In this document: positions 10,249 to 24,000 of the stretch, one piece after another
How positions within the stretch are numbered: the stretch's first letter is position 1
Layout of the letters: each line of letters starts with the position of its first letter
Assembly: GCA_964035015.1 (NCBI GenBank)
Contig: OZ036001.1
Span: 14,442,422 to 14,506,421 of the forward strand
Reading direction: 5' to 3'
DNA length: 64,000 bases
Source: Corallium rubrum
Lineage: Eukaryota > Cnidaria > Anthozoa > Scleralcyonacea > Coralliidae
Made by a program: the position numbers and the translations under genes
The notes under the pieces: model-generated
Databases searched by the model: none
What the model was told of the DNA's origin: nothing
The model's input: the letters and a program-made list of their open reading frames with translations, nothing else

Positions 10249-11028
10249 AAATAAAATATATAATTATAGTAGTTGAGTTTTCAAAAATAGATCAAATTAA
10301 TCTCCACCCACCACCCACTGATGACGCAATAACGTAGGATGGTTCTAATGAATCGTTAGAAAATTCTAAAATTATCCGGATTAGCCTACTAAAGAATCCT
10401 ATATATATGCTGTGTAATCAGCTGCAACAGCACGTACGGTTCTATATTTATTCTTCTGTTTTGCTGCTTAGATTTAGTTTCCGCTACTCGACATTTTTCA
10501 GCAAAAACCTGACTTTTACCCCACTCCCCAGAATATCCACTTTTGGCGAAGTTGTAAATACTTTATGAACGGTCTCTTAGCTTTATTTATTCCTATTTAA
10601 TAAGCCTGAACTGACTTGTTTTTGTGGATGTTACTTTTCCCGTCTCTTACGAAATGAGACGGCAAAACTTTCTTCCTGGAGAGTTATGGTTAGGTTTAGG
10701 GTCATCGGGGGGTTTGTGGTTAGATTTAGGTTTGCCGGGGGTTGTTCTTAGGGTTAGGGTCATGTTTAGAGGTGGGGGTTATGACTCGAATGTCCAGTCC
10801 TTTTCCGGCTTTTCCAAAATAAGTCGTCAAATATGTTTTTTCCAAAAAGCTGGACGATAAACCAGATTTCTGACTAGGGTTAGAGTTTTTGTTGCGGTTA
10901 TGTTATCCAGAAGATTGCTAAAATCTTGACACTGAAGCTTGACGAACAATTTAGAAAAACAAATTCGGTAACATGTTTTGGAAGAGCCGCCAAAGGACCT
11001 ATCCAAAAATGTTTCCTAAGATAGTTTA
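10249..11028. other. Non-coding, with degenerate telomere-like GGTTAGGG tract
   Basis: No gene seen. At 10,680-10,790 there is a cluster of GGTTAGGTTTAGGG-type words, resembling decayed TTAGGG repeats. Confidence 0.5.
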
Positions 11029-11444
11029 CAATAGACCTTTATACCAATAGCGGCGCCATCTTGAATTCGCAATGCATTATGGTCCATCCAGGGTGTTGGA
11101 GACACAATGCGGTAATTTTTTCTTTATAAATACTTTCGTGGCAACAAAATCTAAACATAATAATTGTCATATTGGTAAAAGCAACAATTCTCGGACGTAT
11201 AAGGATAGATTCATGACAAATGTATCCTTATACGTACGAGAATTTAATATTGCTTTTACCCGAATATGACAATTATTATATTTAGATATTGTTGTCACGA
11301 AAGTATTTATAAAGAAAAAATACCGTATTGTGTCTCAACACTACGCAATCGACCTTTGAATGGAGCTTGTTACCTTGGATATATAGACCATAATAAAAAG
11401 CGAATAAATTAAGATGGCGCCCCCATTGGTGAAAAGGTCTATTG
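11029..11444. mobile_element. Fold-back element (about 415 bp)
   Basis: The left arm from CAATAGACCTTTATACCAAT to TATCC mirrors the right arm ending ATTGGTGAAAAGGTCTATTG, arms about 190 bp around a loop near 11,205-11,220. A G run follows the right end. No target duplication identified. Confidence 0.75.
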
Positions 11445-13661
11445 GGGGGGGGGGGGGGGCTGGTAATTTATAAGAACGCGAAAGAGAGGCTTTGATAAGA
11501 TAATTGTGACGTCATGATAAATTAATTAGGCCAGGTGTTGCATGCAATTAACAAGATGGCGGACAACCGTGTCAAATTAGTGGTGTTGTTTGACATAAAC
11601 GTTTTCTTAGATTATCGTTGTAATTAAAGGCAGTTTGTTCATCAGAATTAGCTACCAAAAAAACACACATGGCCAGTCTTACAAGGCAGTGCCATGTCTA
11701 TTCTTTTCGCACGATCAAACGAATATATAGCGCGCGCTACCAACGTACCGCGTCAAAGACTGGGGCGAGTAAGTCAAGCCAGGGGGGAGTCCGTTGTCTT
11801 TCTTCCCCTGAGTCCTTGATGTGATTTCCCGCGCTCCAAAGTTAGTGAGTGGGCTCCCTGTGTGTAATTTTGACTTTTTCTGCTGATTTAGTAGAGGTTT
11901 CCCTAGAATAGGCCAAATATTATAATTATGTATTTTCAAATAGACTAGGAATTTATCTTCAACTCCATAATATTCTCATGAATCAGTTCTACTGTATTGT
12001 CGGAATGTTTACGTGCTCTAAATTCGGATCGTGTCACGACCAGTCTACGCATGCATTTCTTGGGTTCCGGCCTTCCGATAAAATTGTATTTCAGGAATGT
12101 GTGTTTTAGGCCATTTAGGCTCTATTTACACATACTTAATCGCGCAAACCGTATAGGAACCCGGGCGGCAGGGATGAATTGGCCTTTTTTCTAAAGAAAA
12201 GTGCGTGTCTTTTTTGAAGCCCTATACAAAGTGCGCTTTTGAACAGCCGTGCCATCCAACATCGACTTGCTTCCTACGACACTGGCACCTTCAGCACGAC
12301 CATTCGCACGAGTCACGACACATGTCTTTGGAAGCATAAATTGAACATATAAGGCTTGGCAGTGTCAACGCTACTCCATTTTTGTTTCAAATTAAACAGA
12401 GGCCGGCTTAAAGCCTTTGTATCGAAAGCTTTCCGTCCACACCATTGATGTCGTTCTCGAATTGTTTTTGTCATCGACACGAAACGATCTTCATAAAAAC
12501 ACCCAATGAGCGTGCGCAATTAAAGGCCGCGCAGCATGACTGCAACCAAAATCATGTAATCGTCGTGACATCAATCTTGCGTAAATTCGTTTTACTTTTG
12601 CTGTCGGCCGTTCCCAGTATAGTGTGCTCTCCGGCTTTCCGTCTCTGAAGAGCGTTTTCAAAAAGCTCCGTTGCGTTTTCAGTCGCCGAAGATGACGCAT
12701 TAGTGCGTACGAAAGGCCAAACCGTATCGGAAAAAGTTGCCGTTTTGGCGTTTTCAAACGACAATGGATTGGTGTGGGCGCATGGCCTTAGGCTAGGAAT
12801 TTACTCCTTTTTAGTCTAGCTTGGTCTAGAAGTTACAGCATCTGGATCAGAGAAATAATCTGCATGTTGTTTTTGTTAGACAAATTTTGTCTGACGAGAA
12901 GAAACACGAAACGACTGCCTTGAAAATTCAAAGTATTGATGTATTATTGAAACTTTGGTGCATGTAAAAACAAATATTGCTGATCCGATTACTTAATTAC
13001 TTATAGCCAAAACAGTTGCGTGCCAATAGCTGAGCACTATTAAATATTGGAATATTGGTCAGCGTAAAACCATTCAGGAGCTAACGTTCTTTAAATTTAA
13101 ATTTGAATGTAAAGTACAATACTTCTCTTCTTCCCAAACTTCAAAAGTCTCATTTGATTTACTAGCTTTTAATAATAGCGTGGAATTGAATACCAGTAAA
13201 TTATTCTAATTTAATTTGGTATATGAACTATAATATAAACTTTCCTTAGTAAAACCGGATATATAAATATAAATCCCCGAACACTCCAACACCTTTCGAG
13301 AGTTCTAATCATTCTACACGTCACGGAACATGTGATGACATCACCAAATTATGCTAATTATATTCATAATTTGTTTTCAACAACTCGACCGAAGCGAAAG
13401 ACAAAGAGAAGGATTTTCTGCGTGGGTCTGACTAACGCTCTTCGTGGTCCGACTGCTCTATTTTCTCCGGAAAAATCATGTTTGGGAGAAAGACATAGGA
13501 AGGCGGTCAATGACATATTACACCCTTCGTCATTGTAAGAATTCTTCGTTGATATACGTCGCCAAATGTGTGAAATATTAGTGGAATGTTCTCGAAGGTC
13601 ATCTCACTGATCTGTGATCGAAGGCAGTGAGTTTTTGATCGTCTAGTCGAGTCAACAAAGC
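11445..13661. other. Intergenic, no gene recognised
   Basis: About 2.2 kb upstream of the RasGEF gene. Short open frames have no recognisable domain. A possible TTA-flanked element (12,109-12,787) shares only GGCCAT at its ends. The 5' UTR and promoter of the RasGEF gene should lie near its 3' end, but no TATA box or initiator can be assigned. Confidence 0.4.
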
Positions 13662-15089
13662 ATGTCATGTGCTAAAGTTGTGACCGGCAAGTTCTTACAA
13701 GCTTATGAGTCTGAGAGTTTGTACCAAGGGGATTTTTTAGAGCTCAACAACGACTTGCAGTACGTACGCCATGCTCGTATCTTCGTAATGAAGGACAGGG
13801 TTTGTTTGGCAGGACTGAGTGTGGGTGATGGCCACGAGGGGCGACAGGTAGACGGCGAACGGAACAACTGTCTTGAAATCTCTCGTTCGTGTGTCAACAT
13901 TGACTTGGTGAAGAATTCACCTTATACGTTCAAACTGAGTGTGAAGCATCCAGAGAATGAAACGAGTGTTTACCAGCTTTGCGAGAGACAAGAGTCGTGG
14001 CCAGACTTTCTCAGATCGTTTGATCTTCGTGACAGACTCGACTCGAAAAGCCGCGTGCTACCGAAGGTTACTTTCGACGACATGGACGACTACATTTCGG
14101 ATTCGGAAAGCGAATGTTCTTCGCTGAGCGAAAGTAGCAGCGCGGACGATTTAGGTCTGCCGAGATGCTTGACTTTGTGTGTTCGAGGGCAAGGTCTAGG
14201 CGCTATGTCTACATTCAACGTCAATAATGCAATGATGATGATGAACCCAAGCCACGTTCGAAGATTAACGAGACATCGAGATCGTCGGCGGGGTTCTTTC
14301 GAATTTTTTGGCCTACCTACTCGTTCGAGCGAATCTTTACGGCGTTCGAATTCCTACCCTCAGTTGAACTACAGTTCGAAATCAGAAAGGAATAGATCCC
14401 TGCCTAACCTAACGGAGCTCGATCATGTTCTTGTAGATGAAGATCTTAGGTATGGTAATCTTAAACCGAAGCGTGACGCACTTGTGGATTACACAAGCAG
14501 AGCAGAGAAGACCAGGTCGGGAACTCAGAACACGTTAAATTTCCTATCGACGTTGCAGTATCGAACGGAGTTCGGGAAACAACACGCTTCGTGCAATCGT
14601 GAGTTCGTTTTAAACGAACAAATCGGCCGGCTTATATCGCAGCCCAGCAGTGTGAAATTTAACTCCGCTGCCAAAGTTGCGCAGCAAAGGAACGAAAAGA
14701 ATTTAGTGCCAATATGCGAAAGCGTGGCGCAGGAAAGCTTCGAAACGGTGAAAGCGAGCGAACAACCGAAGCCGAGAGCCTACGAAGTAATTGATACATC
14801 GGGGGGAAATTCAAGTTGAGTTTTCGCAGGTTTTGGAAACGGAGGGAAAAGCTCAACAAGCTTAGTGGGTCGAAGTCGGATTCTTCGAACCAGCAGGACA
14901 CTGTTCCGGACCATGTTGTATTCGTTAACAAGCTCGCCGTTGATTACAAATGTCAGGTTGCGTCAATGCCAAGTTACGCTGTGACGGGCGATCGGAGAGG
15001 TGGACTTGGAAACGACGCGAGTGGCAAGAGGGAAGCTGTGACCTTATCGTCTGTCACAAGACAAAACAAAGAGTGTTCGTCTCCTGCAG
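13662..15089 (+). CDS. RasGEF gene, exon 1 (PH-like region and linker; likely 1-base deletion)
   Basis: The start ATG at 13,662 opens MSCAKVVTGKFLQAYESES. YQGDFLELNNDLQYVRHARI and FVMKDRVCLAGLS are followed by a second strand set ending in SWPDFLRSFDLRDRL, suggesting a PH-like domain. The linker has an acidic Ser cluster (DSESECSSLSESSSADD) and basic sites such as RRRGSFEF and RRSNSYPQL; the latter fits the RSxSxP 14-3-3 motif. The frame stops at TGA 14,817-14,819, just after a run of six G at 14,801-14,806. One more G would continue directly into the downstream open frame (LSFRRFWKRREKLNKLSGSK..) up to the donor CAG|GTAAGA at 15,089/15,090. Either a sequencing/assembly error or a real frameshift allele; a short intron there is less likely. 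Confidence 0.75.
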
Positions 15090-18000
15090 GTAAGAACACA
15101 ACGCGAAGTTGTTTAGTGTTTAGTAGATACCTGAAGTTCTGACGTATACTGAAATGTAGTAACTTTAGTCCCGCAAGACACATTCGCGCGTATTATATTT
15201 TGCGACTTTATTTTATTGTAGGTGCATAATAATATTTCAACATCTCTTAATTCACAAAGATGCAGTTTTAAAACTCATCAATGCCAATGGCAGATGTGAT
15301 CATTGTTATAGCATCCAGCATAGCGATGCTTAACTGTGTATTAAGTATTAACGATTAATAGGGCAACTTTTTGTCTGTTTCTTTATATTAACAGATACGC
15401 TTAAATTAAGCAGCTACTCCTACGTTGAAATATCCAAAATATGAATGACCTTCAATTAGGTTGCTTGTCAAAACATGAAGAATAGTGCTTTTATTTTCTC
15501 TGCCAACAACAATTGCTGTAGAATTTGAATGATTTGGTGTTTTTTTGAAACACGAGCCCCTGTGGAGATATGGGATTGTATTACTGTAAAATGAAATATT
15601 GTTGATGTTACGCTCCATTATCTCCTGTAAGCTCTGATGTTTGCTTTTCAAGTGCACATTTCCCGCCAAATTACCTATGGACCGCTTTACTGACATATTT
15701 TTCTGCACTTTTTCCCCTTATTGTTTGGAAATGTTTGTCAATTCTATCCATGGGAGGCCAAAGATCGCTCTAGAATGGGATAAATTATTTATCTTCTGCA
15801 TCTTTTATGAAACCACAAATATTTCCAATTTGAATAAAGATCTTTCTCAACTCCGAAGCTGATATGCTATATTGAAATGAGTATTTGAAATTCCCCGAGA
15901 ATTGATTCACATGTATGTCTTATGTGAAAATTATGCATTATGATTCTGCAAGATATTATTGCAGTACAGTATAATTAAAGGGAAAACAAAAACAACTCAA
16001 CAGTTGCCTGAAGGTGATAACAGATTGATTGTATTGAATAAATCATGTTTTTGTGATAATTATTCGTAATTATGAAAGAGAAGGAAAAGACGTGTTTAGA
16101 CCTTAGGTGTACGAGCTGGGGGCTGCAGCCCCCAAATACTATCACGTTATGGCTTGGAAGCTAAACTACTGAAAATATTTCCCAGAATGGGCAGAAAATA
16201 CGTTTTTGAGGTTTCAAAATTCAAAATTTCCTGCCCTACACTTGCCTTGCCTTGACATGAGGTTCAGAAGTCTAAACACCTTTCATTGTTAAGGAGAACA
16301 GTCGATTCAGTCCACTGTTAGAACGCAAACAGTAGCTTCTTGGTTTTATGTTATTTCTCATTCCATCATGCTGCCTCTGAGCTAGTGCAAAACCAGCCAG
16401 TGGAAAACTATTTTTCTATCACCAGCTACTATGTGCATTGACAAATGCATGGGATCCAGGTGTGCTGACTATTCATTTGCAGACAGTGTTTTCTGCAGTT
16501 CTCCAACCAATGTAAATATCAAATTTACATCGATCAGAGTTCTATGGCATTGACAGTCAATTTCTCAATAGCGAGAAAGTAATTTTCGAGAAACTTTATA
16601 CCAACTGACCCATGCGAGAGAATGACGTGATGATGTAATTTATTGTCATGTGATGGCATATGATGTCACAGTTTATTCGGGCAAATTCTGCTCAGCCCCC
16701 CTTACAAAATTTTGCCTGTATGTATGCCTATGGTTTAGACCGAACTTGTATTAACTTTGCCCCTTTGTAAGGAAATTTTTGTCACAAAATTTAGTGTACA
16801 ATGTACATGTATGAAGTATAAGAATGGCAAAGGTGTTATACAAACATACAGTAGTCATTCACTAGTATGAATCAAAAATTGATCTGAAATTGACCTACAT
16901 GTATGTTCAAAAAGTTCTATATTCATATTGTATTTTGTGGCATATAAGTTGATTTTTTGGACCAAAAACCATAATTTTTACAATACTTCAAATATAATGT
17001 TTGGGAGTTCAGATAGATGAGAAACTTAGCTGGGAAAACCATATTGAAATGATTTGCAAGAAGGCCAGTGTGGGCATTGGAGCTATTAGACACATTAAGC
17101 CTTTTGTACTGGCTGGTATATTACAAGTTATATATGAAGCCTTAGTGCTCCCTTACTTTGATTATTACTCTCCACTTTGGGACAATTGTGGAGAAGTTTT
17201 AAAAGACAAATTACAAAAATTTTAATCTTGTGTGGCAAGAGTAATTACCAGCGCCACTTATCAGTTTGGATGATGTTCTCGAAATCCTCTGGTGGGAAAA
17301 CTTAGATGCAAGACGACACTATACAAAGTTTGTCCTCATGTATAAAATAATCAATGATCATACTGCACCAAATTTAAAAGAACCCTTTCAGAAAATCAAT
17401 GAATATCAAAACAGATATAATCTTAGAAATAACAACACAAACTTGGCACTTGTAAAGCCTAAGAGAAAATTTCTTAGAAGAAGCTTTAAATATAATGGTG
17501 CCAATGCTTTGGAATAATTTACTGCATGAAGCGAAACAAGCTGAGTCGATAAATTCTTTTAAGAGGCTCACCAGGCCAGTTATTCATGAGATGAAATTGA
17601 GTCACTTTAATTCATTTACTTTTATTACATGTATTTAATCTTTATATTAATGCTGTAAACCTTTATGTGTAAATTACTTAATAATATTTAATATTTATAA
17701 TATAGGGTTTTTTATAATATGATTGTTGCAACTGATGGACTTATTTTGCCGTTGCTTGCTGTAATCATATAATCATTATATATGTTCCATGTATTATTTA
17801 CAGTGGACAATTTAATGCACGCCGCTCATGGAAACCAACATATTTCATTGATGAGGCTAGCGTGTAGAAATGAAGCATATAATTTATGGTGAAGGAAAAT
17901 TCGAGTTTAGAATTTTTGAGTGTAAAATTCGAGTGTATATATTCGAGTGTATAATATATTCGAGTGTAAAATTTGAGTGTATATATTCTGCACTTGAATT

Positions 18001-21000
18001 TTCCTTCACCAAAAATCCCAAGAATATGCTATGTAATCGAGTGAAATGCCCAATATTACTTCTAATAAACCCAGTTATCTCCTGGCATTACCACCTTAAT
18101 GTATACAGAACTCGTGATCAACCTCTCGGCAATGGCCTCCATGGCTCAGTGGTCAGAGCATTGCACTAGAATCGCAAGGTCGTGGGTTCAATTCCTGCCG
18201 GAAGGCCTGTGTAGTTGCATTTTTCGCAACTGGTCCCGGTTTGGTCTTAAAATGTACATGTATATATTCTACACTCGAATTTTCCTTCACTAAAAATCCC
18301 TAGAATATGCTATATAATTTATGTATGTATAAGCCTCAAATTAATCGTTTCATGTACATTGTTGTTGTGGAACAACTTTATCTTTTTACTCTGTCTAAAT
18401 ATGCCAAGTGGTTTAAATCGTCAAGGGGAGACATCTCACAACAGGCATGCATGAAAGGGTTAATGCAACCTTCAACTTGAATCTTGCTTCATACAGCAGT
18501 TCCTTCATTTTCAGACAGCATGTTGACATTGATTGTGTTTGCACAACTAGGCAGTTCAGCATAAAATTTATTTAATTACATCATATTGTTTACTCTTCTA
18601 TTAGTTGAGATCAGCTTTTTGACTATTAACAGCCATACAGGCACAGTGCAAAATACTGTAACAGAAATTAGTGGGTTAGCAGCTTTCTTTAAAGCAATAA
18701 GCAGCGTGGAAATACAAAATCAAAACTGTTAAGTGTTAGGCCTAATGCCTAGTGAGTATTTTGGCAGACGCCAACCAATACCATTTAACATTTTCAACTT
18801 GCCTCCAACGTTTTGCCTAGAAACAAAGCTGAAGATGGCTTTGCAATTTGTTAGAAATATTTCAGGAGTTCCACTGGTGCTGTCTGAAATTGTTTCAGTT
18901 TCCTGCTTGCCTAGAGTATTATACTGTAGGGTTTTCTAATTGGATAGTGTTTCTTCTCTTTGATCTTAAAATGTTAGTACTTAGTAATTTATTACAAACT
19001 TAGCCAAACATTACAAAGTTGGCCACTATTATTGAGTTTAGTCTGGTTTGAATTTACACTATAAGTTCTATAAGTTCAGTAGATTCCTGTTTTGTTTGGT
19101 TTGGTTTGGTTTGGTTCTGTTTTGTTTTGTTTTGTTTTGTTTTGTTTTGTTTTGTTTTGTTTTGTTTTGTTTTGTTTTGTTTTGTTTTGTTTTGTTTTGT
19201 TTTGTTTTGTTTTGTTTTGTTTTGTTTTGTTTTGTTTTGTTTTGCTTAGATTAATATCAAATCAAAGTCACAGGAGACTATAGCTTGAATGAATTACCTG
19301 ATAGACATAGATAAATAAACCACAAACACTTTTTGTGAAAACATAAAGCATTAATCAGAGTGACATACACTGTACAGTCTTGTACTGAAAAGTCTAAAGG
19401 GATAAGAAAAAAAAAATAGTGTACAGTGTAGTTTGAATACAGAATACAGATTTTAATTACTTCTTCCCACAAGGGACTTTTCAAGAGCAATTTACATTAC
19501 TAAATTTCAAGTGGCTGAGTTGAAGGCATATTAAAGGTGCTCGAAGCAGCCGCCCTATGACACATTTATGACACACATGTCAGACCACGAATCACAGACC
19601 TAGGTGTTGATTTTATGGAGGGAGGAAAACCAGAGAACCCGGCGAAAAACCCTCGAAGCACAGGACTTGGTAGGGGTCATCAATTGTTTATTATTCAACT
19701 CAAGCAAGTGCTTTTCAGTTTGACATAGCACATGATTTAAGATAATGGATTTGAATCATTGAGATAGCCATCTGACTTTTACTGTCAGTATAGCATTTCA
19801 CTTTGACAAAGGTTCTTTCAAAGTGATCAGTTTGCTTGTTTATTTTGACACCACACCTACTATCTTAGTGTTTTTATAATTCATATTCCATGGCTATCAG
19901 ACAAGCAAACACACTGACTATGAGACTATGAGTATTTGGCTAGACTGCTACCACTGTTTAGCAGTAGCCACAAAAATCCAAATAAGCTGTGGTAATTCTT
20001 AATACTGTATTAATTAAATCCAACATAATGAGTAACCAAAGTTGATTTTGTTTTTCTATTTAATTTTTTCTGGGTGGCATCTGTGTGACTCTCAAAAGTT
20101 GATTTAGCTGATTTTACTCATCACAAGCAAAATTCACTGATTGGGAGAGGGTTATTAATACCACATGCAGTTGGTTAATTTGCCAAGGTTCATTGAACAC
20201 TCAATGTGTCCTTGTGTGAATTAAATTTTTCTCACGCCCACAAATGCTGAGTCATTTTCCTGTGTCTTTGTGGGCTGCACTGTTGTTTACAATTTCTTAA
20301 GTATTTTATATGCACTTTTACTAGTCTCTAGTCTTTTTATACAGATATATATATCTAATCACAACTAGGGGTCTTAAGTAAAAAGCCTATTAAGGTTTCT
20401 AGTAGGCCCCCAGCCCAAATGTAACTTAAAAATTTGTAGAACTTTATATGGGCAAATCAATAAAAAAACTCAAAAAACCCCAAACAAGTTGGTGGTTAAA
20501 CAAGACACAAGTTAAAACTGCTGTGGCTTGTGTTCTTGTTGATCAGGGCTTTTTTAGGTACAGTAAGGTTGGAAGATCGAGACGCTAACAGTACAGTGCA
20601 GACACAGGTATATTGTCAGTTAGGCAGACAGTAATGTCTTTGTGTTGTATCAAGATTCACATGACTATATATTATTGTTTTAATTTATAAAGGTCTCCCA
20701 GTAAAAGAGAAAAACAAATTACCTCCTAACTCTCAGCCAACATTCACAGGTCAGTATGATAAAACACTGCACATGTAGTTATTTCAATACAGTACATGTA
20801 TGATGTAACAGAGTCGCAACAGTTGTGTAACAATACTGTGATAATAGTAGATGTACTGTACTGTAATTAATCATTTGACCTGGACAAAATGAATTGGAAA
20901 GTGTCAGCTCAGTTATTCATACGTTAAGCTAAGACTGAAAAATACAACTTAAAAATCAATAAATTAACCCTTTCACTACGGTTGGGGCCTTTTAATATTT

Positions 21001-24000
21001 TACTGTGGCTAACGCGAGATGATTTTACTAATGAAGAGAAGAAGTCTCGTAGTGAAAGGGTTCATTTTACTCTGGCTAATGCCAGATGATTTTACGCACC
21101 AAGGGTATACTGTATATGTAAGTGATATTATTCTCAAATGGCACCATGAAACCGTAACAGTGTTGAAGTGCAATTTACTTTATAAATAATGTGGTTAGGT
21201 TTAGGGTCAGGTTTAGAGGTGGAGTCTGGGTTGAGGTGGTGGGTTGGGATTTAATTTCTTTCATATTCAGGATTATTCTTCTAGACCATTTCACAATTCA
21301 GAATAATCCTGAATTCAAGAGCTTGGAAATTTGGGCACTAGTGGCCCAGTGTGCCCATTGGTTAATGCAGCCCTGCAGTCCAATCCCATTAAACCAGAAA
21401 TTAAACTGGTTTGGATCTCAATATTAACCATAGGTGTAGCAGCCCAATTCTGTTTGGGGGGGGGGGGGACAGAGATTTTTGCCTGAAAGATTTAGGGTTA
21501 ATAAGTTGCCAAAAGGCAACTGTGGCAAGTAAAGGGTTAATGAGATGGTACCCGCAAGACACTAAGTTGTTTCGGGCCTTTCAGTTCAATGTTTGGATCA
21601 AAAGTTGTGTTCTAAATTATTAAAATAAGGTACCCTCTACGCACGCACTGATTGGCTGTGCTCCGTGCATTTATAAGAGAACAGAGATCATGAATGACGT
21701 AGCTGGCCGGGAAAGCCCGCCAAGTTCCAAAACTACCTCACTTTTTAGTTTGATTTTTCTTCTTATTTTATAAAACAAATAAAACGTACCGCTCCTGTGT
21801 ATATGTACTCTTATAAAGGCACGTTGGACGTCATTTGAACACGAAAGAAGTGTAAAGGCACTCGGCTATCGCCTCGTGCCTCTACTCAACTTCTTTCGTG
21901 TTCAAATGACGTCAAACGTGCCTTTATAAGAGTACAAACACATGGAGCTTTATGTTTTATTTGTTAAATATAAAAATTTGGTTTTAGGAAAGGATACAAT
22001 CAGGAAAAAGATTGTCAAGAGAATTCTTTCACCAATTACCATCTTGCGATCTGTCTCGGAAGAAGAAAAGACCGTGGCTGATCTTCCTCAGACTGACGTC
22101 GAGAGTTCAGTCTACCAAACTGAATCAAACGAGTCCTTATCCAAAAGAAGACCTAAGAAATTGCTTGACATGAACCCGCTCTACCTAGCCCAAGAGTTGA
22201 CCCTGATTGACAAAGAATTACTAATTCGGATTCCTTGGAACGAATTGTCCACTTGTGGTTGGATGACTAAACATAAGGTAGGGTAAGGACGGTTATCCCG
22301 ATATCCATGCATGGAATACTAGATTTTAGTTTTGGATACTAGAAGTCTTAATTTCAGTATCCCAACGGGATACCATGGAAATTTCGATAGCGCACAGCAA
22401 GAGAATCTGAAGTAACGTCTTACAATGTAATGTAACGTCTTATAACGTCTTATAATGTAGCGTAATATCTTGCAATGTAGCGTAATGTCTTACAATGTAG
22501 CGTAATATCTTATAATGTAGCGTAATATCTTACAATGTAGCGTAACGTTTTACAATGTCGCGAAACATGTTACAATGTAGCGTAATGTATTATAATGTAG
22601 CGTAACGTTTTATAATGCAACGTGACGTCTTAGAATGTGCAGCCTAACATCTTATAATGTAGCGTAATGTATTACAATGTAACGCAACGTCTTATAACGT
22701 AGCGTAATGTATTATAATGTAGCATAACGTCTTAGAATGTAGCGTATTTTATAATTTATAGTAGTTATATTTTTATCTAAATAGTGGCATGCCTGTAAAC
22801 TAGCTGGATTAGCTAAGCGCATTTGATCACTTTAAATAAAATTGTATTGTATTGTATTGTATTGTATTGTATTGTATTGTATTGTATTGTATTGTATTTT
22901 ATTGTATTGTATTGTATTGTATTGTATTGTATTGTATTGTATTGTATTGTATTGTATTGTATTGTATTGTATTGTATTGTATTGTATTGTATTGTATTGT
23001 ATTGTATTGTATTGTATTGTATTGTATTGTATTGTATTGTATTGTATTGTATTGTATTGTATTGTATTGTATTGTATTGTATTGTATTGTATTGTATTGT
23101 GTAATGTCTTACAATGTCGCTAACATCTTACAATGTAGCGTAATGTATTATAATGTAGCGTAACGTCTTAGAATGTAACCACACGTCTTATAATATAATA
23201 TAATGTAACGTAACGTCACGTCTTATAATGTAGCGTAATGTCTTATAATGTAACGTAACGTCTTAGAATGTAGCGTAGCGTCTTAGAATGTAGCGTAACT
23301 GCAGGTACCTTTCACAAACTGTTATAGTTAATTTTAGATATTGTAACTTGAGATGTTTAGTATTCAAAAGTGGGATACTAGATTTCAAGAAGGGATACCA
23401 GATTCAGAAACATGATATCTCACTTGGATATTGCTGAAAATTTCAAGCCCTGGCTATATAGCCCCTTCATGCCGTCAACTCTACACTGGAAAATAACAAT
23501 ATTTTCAATCGCCTTGTTCAGTTCTTGTTGACTGCTTTCCAAGTACATTCATTGTACATGTAATTAACCATTTGTCTTTTGCGTTTTTAGTACCTGCGTT
23601 CTCCCAATGTCATGTCAATGGTAGAATTCTTCAATCGGATCGCTCTTGTCGTTGCTTCCGAAATCCTTTTCGAAGTTGATCCACTTATGAGAGTACGGGT
23701 CATATCGAAAGTTATTCAGGTTTGTCCAATATTCTTAGTTTAAAAATAATCTCTGAGTATTATGGTGCCTATCTCGCGTGTGGGGATGTTACATTTTCGT
23801 ATTATTCAGGTTGCCCTTAGTAAAATTGCAATATATCTTGTCGGGCCAAAATTGCGCTTTCATGGAGTTTTTTGCTGTTAAATTAAGTTAGCGATTTTGA
23901 GGGTTTTCGAAACCATGACCGGGAGAAAAATCATTGGTAACTAGTCGGCGGAAGTGACGTAAAAAGGGGCAGGAATAAAAATGTCGCAATAGTATTTATA

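Larger units (their letters stand above)
15090..20692 (+). other. RasGEF intron 1
   Basis: A 5.6-kb intron (donor GTAAGA, acceptor TTTATAAAG). It contains a LINE relic (16,980-17,620), a tRNA-like sequence (18,134-18,207), a (TTTTG)n array (19,088-19,244), a partial copy of the 5S-like SINE body (19,530-19,680) and a LINE-tail copy (20,345-20,465). The stretch 15,100-16,900 holds nothing recognisable beyond AT-rich sequence. Confidence 0.7.

Noticed and set aside
12109..12787. TTA-flanked element
   Set aside because: TTA on both sides and GGCCAT ends, but the arms do not match beyond about seven bases.
18134..18207. Functional tRNA-Ser(AGA) gene
   Set aside because: No long variable arm, acceptor stem broken by two extra bases, and it is embedded in a dispersed repeat.
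19048..19283. Open frames through (TTTTG)n (FVLFC repeats)
   Set aside because: Pure microsatellite translation; no start context or homology.
22823..23163. Open frames through (ATTGT)n (YCIVL repeats)
   Set aside because: Microsatellite artefact in three overlapping frames.
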